Origin: Collinsella sp. MSK.8.10
GTDB taxonomy: Bacteria > Actinomycetota > Coriobacteriia > Coriobacteriales > Coriobacteriaceae
Assembly: GCF_019041915.1 (NCBI RefSeq)
Contig: NZ_JAHPYF010000006.1
Coordinates: 1 to 64,000 of the forward strand
Reading direction: 5' to 3'
DNA length: 64,000 nucleotides
Below the pieces are notes generated by a model that saw nothing but the letters and a program-made list of their open reading frames with translations, did not search any database and was not told the DNA's origin. Every line of letters begins with the position of its first letter. The first letter of the stretch is position 1. Made by a program: the position numbers and the translations under genes. Positions 52,451-60,383 of the stretch are shown piece after piece.

Positions 52451-53788
52451 TTTCTTTCGCAAATTGACAACCGCATAGCGGAACACGGCCCGCGCCCCGT
52501 CATATGATTTCTAGCGGCTAAACAACAAATCAACGACGAAGGGGGCACGGGCCGTGTCTGCGAACATCGTAACAGCCGACGAGGAGTCGCTGCGCAAGGA
52601 CATAGAGAATCTGGTGAGGAGGACCGTCGAGGAGACGCCCGACGCGCCGCTCGACGAGGAGGCGTCCGAGCTCGCAGGGGCCGGGCGCTACGAGAGGACG
52701 GCGGGCCGGGAGGCATACCGCAGCGGCCACTACGCGAGAAAGCTCGTCACCGGGGCCGGAGAGGTCGAGCCCAGCGTGCCGAAGCTGCGCGGCGCGACCT
52801 TCCAGACGGCCGTCATCGAGCGCCACCGCAGGCGCGAGACCTCGGTCGAGGAGGCCATCGTCGAGATGTACCTCGCGGGCGTCTCGACCAGGAGAATCGA
52901 GGACGTCTCCGAACTCCTCTGGGGAGCGCCCGTGTCCCCCGGCACCGTCTCCAACCTCAACGAGAAGGCGTTCGCGTCCATCGAGGCCTGGCGCCAGAGG
53001 CCGCTCGAGGGCGATTGCCCTTACGTTTTCGTCGACGGCATCTACCTCAAGCGCGGCTGGGGAGGGTCCTACGAGAACGCGGCCGTTCCGGTGGCCATCG
53101 GCGTCAACTCCGCCGGCGACCGGGAGGTCATCGGCTGCGCGGAGGGCTACACCGAGTCGGCGGACTCGTGGCGCGAGTTCTTCTCATGGCTCAAGGGGCG
53201 CGGGCTCTCCGGCGCGCGGCTCGTCGCCGGCGACAGGTGCGCGGGGATGCTCGGTGCGCCCGGGGAGGCGTTCCCCGGGGCACGCCACCGGCGCCGCACG
53301 GTCCACTTCTACCGCAACGTGTTGGGAAGGGTGCCCGTGACCAGGAGGAAGGCCGCGGCGCGCATGCTGAAGGCGATCCACGCGCAGGAGTCGCGCGAGG
53401 CGTGCTCGAGGAAGGCGGCGGAGGTGGCGGGCGAGCTGGACGGGATGAGGCTCGGCGCGGCCGCAAGGACGGTGCGCGACGGCTTCTCCGAGACGCTTGC
53501 CCACACGGACTTCCCGCCGGAGCGCTGGCGCAGAATCCGGACTAATAACGGTATCGAGCGCATCAACCGCGAGATCAGGCGGAGGACGAGGGTCGTAGGG
53601 ACCTTCCCGGACGGCAACTCGGCCCTGATGCCGGTGACGGCGAGGCTGAAGTACATCGTGGAGCACGAATGGGGCAAGAGGAGGTACCTGGACATGTCGA
53701 AGCTGGAGGAGATGGACGAGCTGGGCAAGAAGGCGGAGGGCTAGAGCAAGGCGGGGCCGAGGCCGCCTCGATCAATTTGCGAAAGAAT
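52451..53788 (+). mobile_element. IS256-family insertion sequence
   Basis: About 1338 bp bounded by TTTCTTTCGCAAATTGA (52451-52467) and its complement TCAATTTGCGAAAGAAT (53772-53788), matching at 16 of 17 positions. No target duplication could be identified, perhaps because of later rearrangement. It encodes one intact transposase. Confidence 0.85.
52554..53744 (+). CDS. IS256-family (mutator-type) transposase
   Basis: A 396-residue transposase. N-terminal region TAGREAYRSGHYARKL and VPKLRGATFQT; central VSTRRIEDVSELLWG; DDE residues in VFVDGIYLK, in the LVAGDRCAGML block and in the C-terminal NNGIERINREIRRRTRVVGTFPDG signature characteristic of the family. Starts with GTG 52554 after AAGGGGG. 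Appears full length and intact. Confidence 0.92.
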   Translation: MSANIVTADEESLRKDIENLVRRTVEETPDAPLDEEASELAGAGRYERTAGREAYRSGHYARKLVTGAGEVEPSVPKLRGATFQTAVIERHRRRETSVEEAIVEMYLAGVSTRRIEDVSELLWGAPVSPGTVSNLNEKAFASIEAWRQRPLEGDCPYVFVDGIYLKRGWGGSYENAAVPVAIGVNSAGDREVIGCAEGYTESADSWREFFSWLKGRGLSGARLVAGDRCAGMLGAPGEAFPGARHRRRTVHFYRNVLGRVPVTRRKAAARMLKAIHAQESREACSRKAAEVAGELDGMRLGAAARTVRDGFSETLAHTDFPPERWRRIRTNNGIERINREIRRRTRVVGTFPDGNSALMPVTARLKYIVEHEWGKRRYLDMSKLEEMDELGKKAEG

Positions 53789-54021
53789 CTTGACGGTACC
53801 ACGCACGGCGCCTGAGGGCCTCCCTGGCCCTTATCCTTCTCGCCATGCTGTACCTCCTTGGTCTCGGCTGCATGGACAGCCAGAACGTACCAGGGGGACG
53901 GTGCCGACGGGAATATTCGGGATGTGAGCGGACGGTGCGTAAGCGCAATATCGCCGGTGTCAAAGAGGACGATTACTCAAACAGGTGAAGGAGAGCATCG
54001 AGGAGGATAAGGAGATTTACG
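53789..54021. other. Region between IS256 and the RHH gene, possible gene remnant
   Basis: No complete gene. Just before the next gene an open frame ends LKQVKESIEEDKEIYGG (stop at 54029-54031, overlapping the RHH start), which looks like the C-terminal tail of a truncated protein, possibly a ParA-like ATPase. The rest is uninterpreted. Confidence 0.3.
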
Positions 54022-54270
54022 GTGGCAATTAAGAAGCCAACTCGCCGCGTCATGCCCGTTGGAGAGGCGAGCATGACCCTCATGGGTAATCAAGACACAC
54101 GAAACAAAGAGGATTCGACAAGTCGCAAGAAAGGGGAGTGCATCACCTTTTGGGTTACGGAAGAGCAGAAGCAAGAGATGAGCACCTACGCGGCGGAACA
54201 CAACACCACGGTATCAAGGATCATCATCGAAGGCCTTGAGATACGCATGGGTAAAGGGCAATCTTTATAG
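54022..54270 (+). CDS. Small ribbon-helix-helix-type protein
   Basis: An 82-residue basic protein. After a polar N-terminus it has ECITFWVTEEQKQEMSTYAAEHNTT and VSRIIIEGLEIRM, fitting a strand-helix-helix (CopG/MobC/ParG-like) DNA-binding fold. It starts with GTG 54022 preceded by AAGGAG. Its start overlaps the end of a possible truncated upstream frame, an arrangement known from partition operons. It probably binds DNA of the mobile element; a specific role is not visible. Confidence 0.65.
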   Translation: MAIKKPTRRVMPVGEASMTLMGNQDTRNKEDSTSRKKGECITFWVTEEQKQEMSTYAAEHNTTVSRIIIEGLEIRMGKGQSL

Positions 54271-54306
54271 CTTAGCCTTCTGCAATTGCTGCGATTCGAT
54301 GCGGTC

Positions 54307-55956
54307 CTATCGATTTGCGCAACGGTGTGACGCGTTATCTAGACTGACGATCGTTTCCGCTGCATTTGCCAGCTCATTATCATGTGAAACAATGATAATG
54401 AGCTGTTTCAATTTGTTGTTTCTGACATACGAAGCGAGTTCGGCTCGGCTTGTTTCATCCAATCCAGTTGTAGGCTCATCGAGCACCAAGACTGATGGAT
54501 TACGGGAAATTGCCGACCACAAGTATACACGGCGCAGCTCACCACCCGAAAGTTCAGGACAACGTTTCTCAAGCAAGCCCTCTATGCTGGTTGTCAACGA
54601 CGGTAGCTCATTCATATGCTGGTGCTTTGTAAAAAATGGGGTGTTGAAATAATCCAACAGGTCCCGAACCGTCTCATCTGGAGCGAAGCACGGTTGGGGG
54701 CAGCACGATATCGTGTCTGAACGTATGTAATCCAAATTGCATTTTTCAATCGGCATGTCGTTGTATGTTACTTTGCCTGCCGATGGATACAGCCCAAGGA
54801 GCAGGTAAAGGAGCGACGTTTTTCCTCTTCCATTTTCTCCGGTTATGCAGTATGTTCCAGGGCCGGAGAAATCGAAGGAAAATCCGTCAAGAACCTTTCG
54901 GGGAGATCCGTCTGGAAGGGGTACCGTAAAATCCAACTTGGAAACAGAAATGCGATTTATTGTGTCAATCTTGACTAAACCTGTCTGATCTTGCTCTGGT
55001 TCCGGTCCTACCTTTCCCATGGCGCTCATCCTGTCCCACGAAGCCTTGGCATCCTGATAGGACTTGAACAGGTTCATCGTGTTTTTCAAGGTTTTAAATA
55101 GGACGGCAAAATATGCACCGACGATGGTGTATTCGCCTATCGTCATGGTTCCATTGATGATTCGCACTCCGGATACGATGAGTATTATCGCTTGAAACAC
55201 GGCAGCAAAAAGGCTGTCAATCGATGTTAGTGAGAATGAGAGCTTTCCCGAGTGCAAGACCTTTGGAAAATACTTTTCAAATCCGGTGTCAAGTGCTAGC
55301 TCGCTTTTATTGTATGAAGACGTTAACTGAATGTTGAGAATCTGATTCAACTGCGATGCTATTACGGCATAGAAAGCGCTATCTGCCTCCTTCTTCTCGT
55401 ACATGACTTTATATAGAAGCTTTCGCAATCCGGTAATAACGAAGAGATATGCCACAAGAAGGAGGATGGAGAATAGTGCGAGGAGTGGATCAACCGACCA
55501 TATGACGAGCAACACGAAAGGAATGGCGACAACAGACAGGGGAGCGCTGATAAAGTTTGTTAGAACGAAAGAAGAAACAACACCTGAGTCAGTGAAAATC
55601 CTTTGCGTCGTATAGGCTGAGTCGGTTGTTCGGTTCGTCAGAAAATTAACTCGCTCAAAGCGCAAGACGGTTTCCCTGAGTAGGTCAAAAGAAAGCTTTG
55701 TGGATATACGGATAGATAACGTTCCTGCAAAATATGAAAATAAGGCAGAAAAGACCCCTATTGAAGCTACGAGGAGCGCAAAAAGCACAGCATCCTTCTC
55801 GCTGCGATTGGCAAGAAGGAAATCTAAGAACTTTCCGTTCACATATGGTGCGGCATAGGAAAGGGCGATTCCAATCGTCGTGATGGCAATGAACGTGAAA
55901 GCACCCTTTGTTTTACTAAACTTCGATAAGACGTACCGAATCAAGAATGGCCCCAA
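54307..55956 (-). CDS. ABC transporter (membrane + ATPase fusion), candidate RiPP exporter
   Basis: A 549-residue half-transporter: membrane domain with about six hydrophobic helices (1-~300) and an NBD with Walker A TGENGRGKTSLL (~364), signature ELSGGELRR, Walker B SVLVLDEPTTGLDET and switch His in VSHDNEL. No N-terminal C39 peptidase domain, so it does not cleave a leader itself. It lies downstream of the precursor, radical SAM and RRE genes on the same strand and probably exports the modified peptide. The only in-frame start found is TTG (55954-55956) with a weak ribosome-binding site; a hairpin precedes it. Base composition is more AT-rich than the surrounding genome. Confidence 0.85.
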   Translation of the reverse strand: MGPFLIRYVLSKFSKTKGAFTFIAITTIGIALSYAAPYVNGKFLDFLLANRSEKDAVLFALLVASIGVFSALFSYFAGTLSIRISTKLSFDLLRETVLRFERVNFLTNRTTDSAYTTQRIFTDSGVVSSFVLTNFISAPLSVVAIPFVLLVIWSVDPLLALFSILLLVAYLFVITGLRKLLYKVMYEKKEADSAFYAVIASQLNQILNIQLTSSYNKSELALDTGFEKYFPKVLHSGKLSFSLTSIDSLFAAVFQAIILIVSGVRIINGTMTIGEYTIVGAYFAVLFKTLKNTMNLFKSYQDAKASWDRMSAMGKVGPEPEQDQTGLVKIDTINRISVSKLDFTVPLPDGSPRKVLDGFSFDFSGPGTYCITGENGRGKTSLLYLLLGLYPSAGKVTYNDMPIEKCNLDYIRSDTISCCPQPCFAPDETVRDLLDYFNTPFFTKHQHMNELPSLTTSIEGLLEKRCPELSGGELRRVYLWSAISRNPSVLVLDEPTTGLDETSRAELASYVRNNKLKQLIIIVSHDNELANAAETIVSLDNASHRCANR

Positions 55957-56216
55957 TCTATCAGGTATGAAATACCAACTGATGACACCTTACACCGCGG
56001 TTCGGTGGAAACGAAGCGGCGACTAATCGGCACGAGCGCTTCCATAGAGAGTCTTTGCGAGCTGGATCCTCATAGAAACGGGAATTTTATGTTCGATCAA
56101 TAGGCCGCGCACGGCAGTCGGACGGCTGAAAAATAAAACAGCCGTCCGACTAAAGCTGTAATTTTTTGCATTGTTTGTTGGGCATGCGCCTGAAGTTTCA
56201 TGCAATAGGAAATCCA
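55957..56216 (-). promoter_or_regulatory. Gap with attenuator-like hairpin before the exporter gene
   Basis: Perfect 12-bp stem AGTCGGACGGCT (56116-56127) with AGCCGTCCGACT (56140-56151) around an A/T-rich 12-nt loop. It separates the precursor/membrane genes from the exporter and could reduce read-through. A 67-codon frame here (56023-56226) lacks support. Confidence 0.5.
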
Positions 56217-56558
56217 TTATGACCATGGTCGAAATGTGAACACTACGATCGTTAGCAAGGAGACGCCAAGACCGGCAAAGATTATGATGAGCGGCAGAAT
56301 GAAAGCCGCCGATGCCGATAATGGGATTTGGGACGCAAAGGCAATGATGCCCGCGAGAACGAGACCGGCTCCCGTCAACGCTATTCCGAGTCCGACCAAT
56401 CTGGCAACAAGAGGAATCTTCTCGCTTGGAATATGAGCGATATGGTAACTGTGAATCAGGCCGGGATTGCCGGTCTTTACCATTAACACCCCGACAACGA
56501 GAAAGCAGATTCCTCCTACCATGCCGCCAATGGATGATCTTAGCGCTTCAGGACTCAT
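56217..56558 (-). CDS. Small membrane protein in the RiPP locus
   Basis: A 113-residue protein with three hydrophobic segments (residues ~12-28, ~50-72, ~82-108: GGICFLVVGVLMV, VGLGIALTGAGLVLAGIIAF, FILPLIIIFAGLGVSLLTIVVF). The middle part GLIHSYHIAHIPSEKIPLVAR loosely resembles DUF3784-type proteins. Its ATG overlaps the precursor stop by four bases, so it is translationally coupled to the candidate precursor. Possible roles are self-immunity or an accessory part of export; neither is shown. Confidence 0.7.
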   Translation of the reverse strand: MSPEALRSSIGGMVGGICFLVVGVLMVKTGNPGLIHSYHIAHIPSEKIPLVARLVGLGIALTGAGLVLAGIIAFASQIPLSASAAFILPLIIIFAGLGVSLLTIVVFTFRPWS

Positions 56559-56758
56559 TGCTCGTCTTGGCCACCTTGCTCGCTGAGGGGAAGTGCTGCG
56601 GCAAAAGTGATGAGGACCAGTTCATAGGCTCCAACTGCGGTGACTCCGACCGCCACATTTGCTCCCCACACGATGTAATACATGTCGAACCAAGTTTCCG
56701 TTCCAAGAGTCGATGCTCTGGTCGGATTCATGTTGTCTACTACGGGCTTCTCGTACAT
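56555..56758 (-). CDS. Candidate RiPP precursor peptide
   Basis: A 67-residue peptide encoded immediately after the radical SAM gene (the SAM stop TAA is followed directly by this ATG). The N-terminus MYEKPVVDNMNPTRASTLG resembles RiPP leaders that begin MYEKP; the C-terminal part has an aromatic cluster (WFDMYYIVW), an alternating Val/Ala/Gly stretch (GANVAVGVTAVGAYELVL) and a polar tail SEQGGQDEQ. There are no cysteines, so thioether chemistry is unlikely; epimerisation or C-C bond formation is more plausible. AAGGAG lies 12 bases upstream. The alternative is a small single-helix membrane protein. Confidence 0.65.
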   Translation of the reverse strand: MYEKPVVDNMNPTRASTLGTETWFDMYYIVWGANVAVGVTAVGAYELVLITFAAALPLSEQGGQDEQ

Positions 56759-57847
56759 TTAACCCAACATCTCCTTCAACGATGAGTTCAACAGTTCATC
56801 CGCGGTATCATCAATCAGGTCAACGTGTAGATCACCTCCCATATCTATATCGCAAATTGTGTCGGACATACGCTCCATGTCGTCAATGGTCCACATGTGG
56901 TTACAGAGGTCTTGAACCAGTTTTGTGGACCAAATTGAGCTAAGTCCGTTGTTCCAGTAATCCTCAAGAGGGTGGTTTCTGATGTTGCCAACCACTAACG
57001 GGATATACGGAGAAACGACGATGTCGCCGTTTGCGTGCACTGAAACCTGATCTAATAGATATCGGTTGTCAGAGAAGCGAATTAGATGGTCGACGGGGTC
57101 GCCCCATTGCGGTCGGACATTCGGGTGCTTCCGAAGGAAGTCGTCCTCTTGAATGGCGTGAATCAACGTACGGTATTGGGAATAGTCCGGTCTAATAAAT
57201 GTGTTCTTTCGCGCACGGCCCAAAACCATGAGGGGTTGGACACGTAGTTCGATAAAGTCACCCGGCGTCCTCTTCGGCCTGTTAGATTTGGTGAAAATCT
57301 CATCTAATAGTGAGATGACATCGGGAAACTGTTCGGTGTTGAACGACGTGGGCGTAAATGCGATAGCAAGGTGCAAATCGGAATGGTTGAGTACGGTGGC
57401 AACTGCTTCTTCGACGATTTCGAAGGCTCTCTCATGTCCCCTCAGCCTATCGTGAGCTGACCCAATGCCGTCTAGGCTAAATTGGATGCTTTTGAGTCCG
57501 GAATCTTCTAAATCTCGGAGAAGGGATTCCGTGAGGAGAAGCCCGTTGGTTACCAGGCTCGCTGCAACATTCCCATCTCGCAATATGGGAAGGCAGCGCA
57601 AGATATCTTTACTGCGCAACAAGGTTTCTCCTCCACAGAAACACATGCTGTAAAGCGACATGTCTGCCATTTCCTTTGCGAAAACAAAAAGTTCATCTGA
57701 GGTCAACTCGTCGTGCATGACCTCATTCTCGCCGCTGCTGTTATAGCAGTGCAGACATCTCAAGTTGCACTTGTTTGTTATGTCAAGGGCGACGTGATGT
57801 GGCGCTCTGAGAACGTTGGTGTACTTGTTTTCCGAAACTCGTCCCAT
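56759..57847 (-). CDS. Radical SAM enzyme of the candidate RiPP locus
   Basis: A 362-residue radical SAM protein with the [4Fe-4S] motif CNLRCLHC (Cys27, Cys31, Cys34), followed by the GGETLL motif and LVTNGLLL. It cleaves SAM to a 5'-deoxyadenosyl radical, which would modify the adjacent peptide. The C-terminal section has the SPASM-like layout (VSVHANGDIVVSPYIPLVVGNI...LEDYWN), but the cysteines expected for auxiliary clusters are mostly absent; only two Cys lie further on (QDLCNHMW, DTICDID). The start is MGRVSENKY (57845-57847) with AAGAGGAACC upstream; the frame is open for 20 more codons but those overlap the preceding gene. It is eight bases after the RRE-GNAT stop. Confidence 0.88.
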   Translation of the reverse strand: MGRVSENKYTNVLRAPHHVALDITNKCNLRCLHCYNSSGENEVMHDELTSDELFVFAKEMADMSLYSMCFCGGETLLRSKDILRCLPILRDGNVAASLVTNGLLLTESLLRDLEDSGLKSIQFSLDGIGSAHDRLRGHERAFEIVEEAVATVLNHSDLHLAIAFTPTSFNTEQFPDVISLLDEIFTKSNRPKRTPGDFIELRVQPLMVLGRARKNTFIRPDYSQYRTLIHAIQEDDFLRKHPNVRPQWGDPVDHLIRFSDNRYLLDQVSVHANGDIVVSPYIPLVVGNIRNHPLEDYWNNGLSSIWSTKLVQDLCNHMWTIDDMERMSDTICDIDMGGDLHVDLIDDTADELLNSSLKEMLG

Positions 57848-57855
57848 GGTTCCTC

Positions 57856-58716
57856 TTAACAGACTTCTGAAAAACAGTATACATTCATGCAGTCGCCGTC
57901 GCTGCACTCACCTGGAAAAGTGCCAGCGCAAGTGAATTCTGGCTCATTGATAAGATTTCGAATTCCTTCGTTTGATGCAATTTCCTTGCTGGTTAGGTTC
58001 AGGTGGAAAAAATTGGGAACATCGCAAAATTCTTGACGATAGAAGCTGGCCGCAGCGGCAATACATTGAACGGCGATGCTTGCGGGGCACAAAAGAAGAC
58101 AGATGTCTGCGTATCTGAGTAAAGGATTGCTGGAGGGGGCGAGGCCGAGTAGACCGGTTGGTCTCCCTGACTCATATACAATGAAAAATTCCTTGCTCAG
58201 ATTGAACAATCCGTTTCGCACCTCTAGCGGTCGTTCATACTGCTCGACGGAAAGAGGCCAACCGTAGACAATTGTGGGACTTTCTGGTTCTGATGAGCTC
58301 GCCTGGCTTGCCAGGGAGCAAATCAGGCGAATATCGTTTTCTTGGGCAAGCCGTATATGGGTCCCATTGTCCACGCAAATCTCATCGGCAATGGGTGTGC
58401 CATTTTCGGTCGGAGTTTTGACCCATCCTATTAGTCTCGATACGCTGAAGCCTCTCATTGCCGAGGCTAAGTCAGATTTGAGCATGTCCGGATTGGCGTC
58501 TGGAAACTTGTCGCACATCCGATTAAGGATTGTTTCGACGGTGTTTTTACCATCGCACAGAGAGACGATGTAGCTCCCGCTTCCGTTCAACATGATATAG
58601 TTCAGCTCATCGCGTCCGGTTAGAACAGAGCGGTACCCGTTCTTTTCCTCTCTTGAGTATGGGAGAGAAATCGATTTCGGGATAAATCCCCTTATTTCGT
58701 CAAAGCTCCATTCCAT
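57856..58716 (-). CDS. PqqD-like (RRE) domain fused to a GNAT-like domain
   Basis: A 286-residue two-part protein. Residues ~20-98 look like a PqqD/RRE winged helix, the domain that binds RiPP leader peptides (YIMLNGSGSYIVSLCDG, TVETILNRMCDKF, then SDLASAMRGFSVSRLIGWV). Residues ~119-286 have a GNAT layout (THIRLAQENDIRLICSLAS ... FFIVYESGRPTGLLGLAP ... MNVYCFSEV), but the canonical acetyl-CoA loop (Q/RxxGxG/A) is not evident, so acetyltransferase activity is uncertain. The C-terminus is Cys-rich (ECSDGDCMNVYCFSEVC). ATG 58714-58716 follows AGGAGGG. First gene of the cluster, eight bases ahead of the radical SAM gene. Confidence 0.75.
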   Translation of the reverse strand: MEWSFDEIRGFIPKSISLPYSREEKNGYRSVLTGRDELNYIMLNGSGSYIVSLCDGKNTVETILNRMCDKFPDANPDMLKSDLASAMRGFSVSRLIGWVKTPTENGTPIADEICVDNGTHIRLAQENDIRLICSLASQASSSEPESPTIVYGWPLSVEQYERPLEVRNGLFNLSKEFFIVYESGRPTGLLGLAPSSNPLLRYADICLLLCPASIAVQCIAAAASFYRQEFCDVPNFFHLNLTSKEIASNEGIRNLINEPEFTCAGTFPGECSDGDCMNVYCFSEVC

Positions 58717-58832
58717 AATTAATCCCTCCTTGTGTCTGTTTGAATATAAGCCGATTTTAGGCTCTTCGGTAGTTTCTGTGGGCGAGACATCAATTTTTCC
58801 GCAGGTGGATGCAGAAAAGTTCCGCATATAAG

Positions 58833-58861
58833 GGAAACGGCCCCGAGAGGGGGCCGTTTCC
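58833..58861. terminator. Hairpin at the border of the RiPP locus
   Basis: GGAAACGGCCCC pairs perfectly with GGGGCCGTTTCC across a 5-nt loop. It lies between the RiPP operon start and an ISL3-type remnant; it may belong to the IS end or terminate read-through. Confidence 0.55.
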
Positions 58862-58919
58862 GCGCCGGGCAGGGTAGGATTTCGCTTGCTACATCAACCT
58901 ACCGGAAAGGCCCTGACGC

Positions 58920-59119
58920 ATGAACAGGATACTAAGCCGCGCGCTCGCGCTGGTCCACACCGTGATCGAGTACGCCAGCATCGACGGCGGCAGGATAATC
59001 GTCGGCGTCAGGCCGTGGACGAGTTTCGGGCTGCGGTGCCCCGTCTGCGGGAGGGCGTGCGAATGCTACGACAGGTCGCCAAGGCCGCGGCTGTGGCGCG
59101 CGATGGACCTGGCGAGGTC
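58920..59119 (+). pseudogene. N-terminal fragment of an ISL3-family transposase
   Basis: Starts MNRILSRALALVHTVIEY and contains the ISL3 zinc-finger-like CPVCGRACECYDRSPRPRLWRAMDLA; the family match ends near residue 67, where the sequence runs into IS21-like DNA. GAAAGG precedes the ATG. A truncated remnant. Confidence 0.75.
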
Positions 59120-59170
59120 GACCTTGGATTGGCTACACTGGTGTGGACAGTTCCGGGAGGGGCGCAAGAG

Positions 59171-59872
59171 ATGGCGGCGTCCCTGCCCGACTACGTGAGG
59201 ATGGTCGACGCGGGCGAGCGGGGCTTCGCCTCCGCCCTCGAGGAGATGACGCGCGTCGAGGTCGCCGCCCGGGAGGTCAGGATCACCAACCAGCGCATTC
59301 GGTCGTCGGGGTTCCCCTACGTCAAGGGGCTGGCGGACTTCGACTGGGACTTCCAGCCGTCGGTCCCTCGCGCCGAGATCGAGGAGCTCGCGACCCTCAG
59401 GTTCGTGGAGCGGGCCGAGAACGTCCTGTTCGTGGGAAGCCCCGGCGTGGGCAAGACGCATCTCGCCGTCGCGCTGGGCATCGAGGCGGTCGGGGCGGGG
59501 CGCGAGGTCAGGTTCGTGGACTGCGCCCGGCTCGTCGAGGACCTTGAGGACGCCTCGTCGCGCGGCATCCTCAAGAAGAGGCTCAAGTACTACGTCCACT
59601 CGAGGCTGCTGATCATCGACAAGCTCGGCTACCTCGATGTCGGCAGCGCGGGCGCGGGCCTGCTGTTCCGGCTGATATCGACGCGCTGCGAGCAGCGCTC
59701 GACGATCATCACCACCAACGTGGGGATCAGCGGCTGGGGCAGGGTGTTCGGGGACGACGTGGCGGCGAGCGCGATCGCGGACAGGGTGTGCCGCCACTGC
59801 CACCTGGTCAAGATAACCGGCAGGTCCTACAAGCTGTTGGACCTGCCGAGGGACGGGCCCGTCAGGCCGTGA
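59171..59872 (+). CDS. istB: IS21-family helper ATPase IstB, N-terminally shortened
   Basis: A 233-residue AAA+ protein with IstB features: RIRSSGFPYVKGLADFDW, LATLRFVERAENVLFVGSPGVGKTH (Walker A), SRLLIIDKLGYLDVG, STIITTNVGISGWGRVFGDDVAASAIADRV and the SYKLLDL end. Two oddities: the N-terminus is short compared with usual IstB, and the Walker B that normally reads IIDELGYL is IIDKLGYL, losing the acidic residue. With no istA present this is an IS21 remnant, probably inactive. GGGAGG lies ten bases upstream of the chosen ATG. Confidence 0.82.
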   Translation: MAASLPDYVRMVDAGERGFASALEEMTRVEVAAREVRITNQRIRSSGFPYVKGLADFDWDFQPSVPRAEIEELATLRFVERAENVLFVGSPGVGKTHLAVALGIEAVGAGREVRFVDCARLVEDLEDASSRGILKKRLKYYVHSRLLIIDKLGYLDVGSAGAGLLFRLISTRCEQRSTIITTNVGISGWGRVFGDDVAASAIADRVCRHCHLVKITGRSYKLLDLPRDGPVRP

Positions 59873-59892
59873 CCGGAATCGGTGATAATACG

Positions 59893-59971
59893 TTGGCGCA
59901 ACCGGTGAAACCGCCTTTGCGCGAACGGCGCGCCTATTTGGCGAAACTGGTGAAAAATAGATTGACGCTAA
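59893..59971 (+). repeat. IS21-type right end with direct repeats
   Basis: TTGGCGCAACCGGTGAAA (59893-59910) and TTGGCGAAACTGGTGAAA (59938-59955) are direct repeats like the transposase-binding sites in IS21 ends; the probable tip is TTGACGCTAACA at ~59960-59971. Confidence 0.6.
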
Positions 59972-60383
59972 CACGGGCGTGCCCGTCGCGGCGTTTCACG
60001 GGGATGTCTCGCGCCATCCCCGGACCCCTGCGCGCCAAAGGGACGAGTCCCCTTGGAACCCCGGGCGGCCGCCGGCGGGCCGTGAACGGCGGGCCAATCA
60101 CTCGGCTTCAACTCGCGATCGCCCCGCCGTGTCACGCCCCGCCGGCTCTCGCTCCGGCTCCGTTCGATGGCTCCCAAGGGTCGCCATCACTGCACCTCCG
60201 CTCACCTGTCCCGTTGCACTCCAACCGCATGGACTTCCGCTACACGGGGCATGCAAGATATGTATTCCGTGCAACGAAATATCTTGCCCGGCCGAAGCCG
60301 GGATGTGCGAACCGCTCCGAAGTCGATCCCGCAGAACCGTGCAACAGCCTTGCCGGCTGTTGCACGGACCCCAGATATGAAAG
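59972..60383. other. Non-coding region with two related hairpins, candidate oriT
   Basis: No supported gene. GCAAGATAT (60253-60261) pairs with ATATCTTGC (60279-60287), and its loop contains CCGTGCAAC. CCGTGCAACAGCC (60337-60349) pairs perfectly with GGCTGTTGCACGG (60355-60367). The shared nonamer and proximity to the relaxase gene make this a candidate transfer origin, although it is on the 3' side of that gene. No U-run follows the second hairpin. Confidence 0.4.

Noticed and set aside
56023..56226. 67-codon minus-strand frame between the small membrane protein and the ABC exporter as an additional RiPP peptide
   Set aside because: No ribosome-binding site seen, contains a strong hairpin inside it, and no leader- or core-like features.
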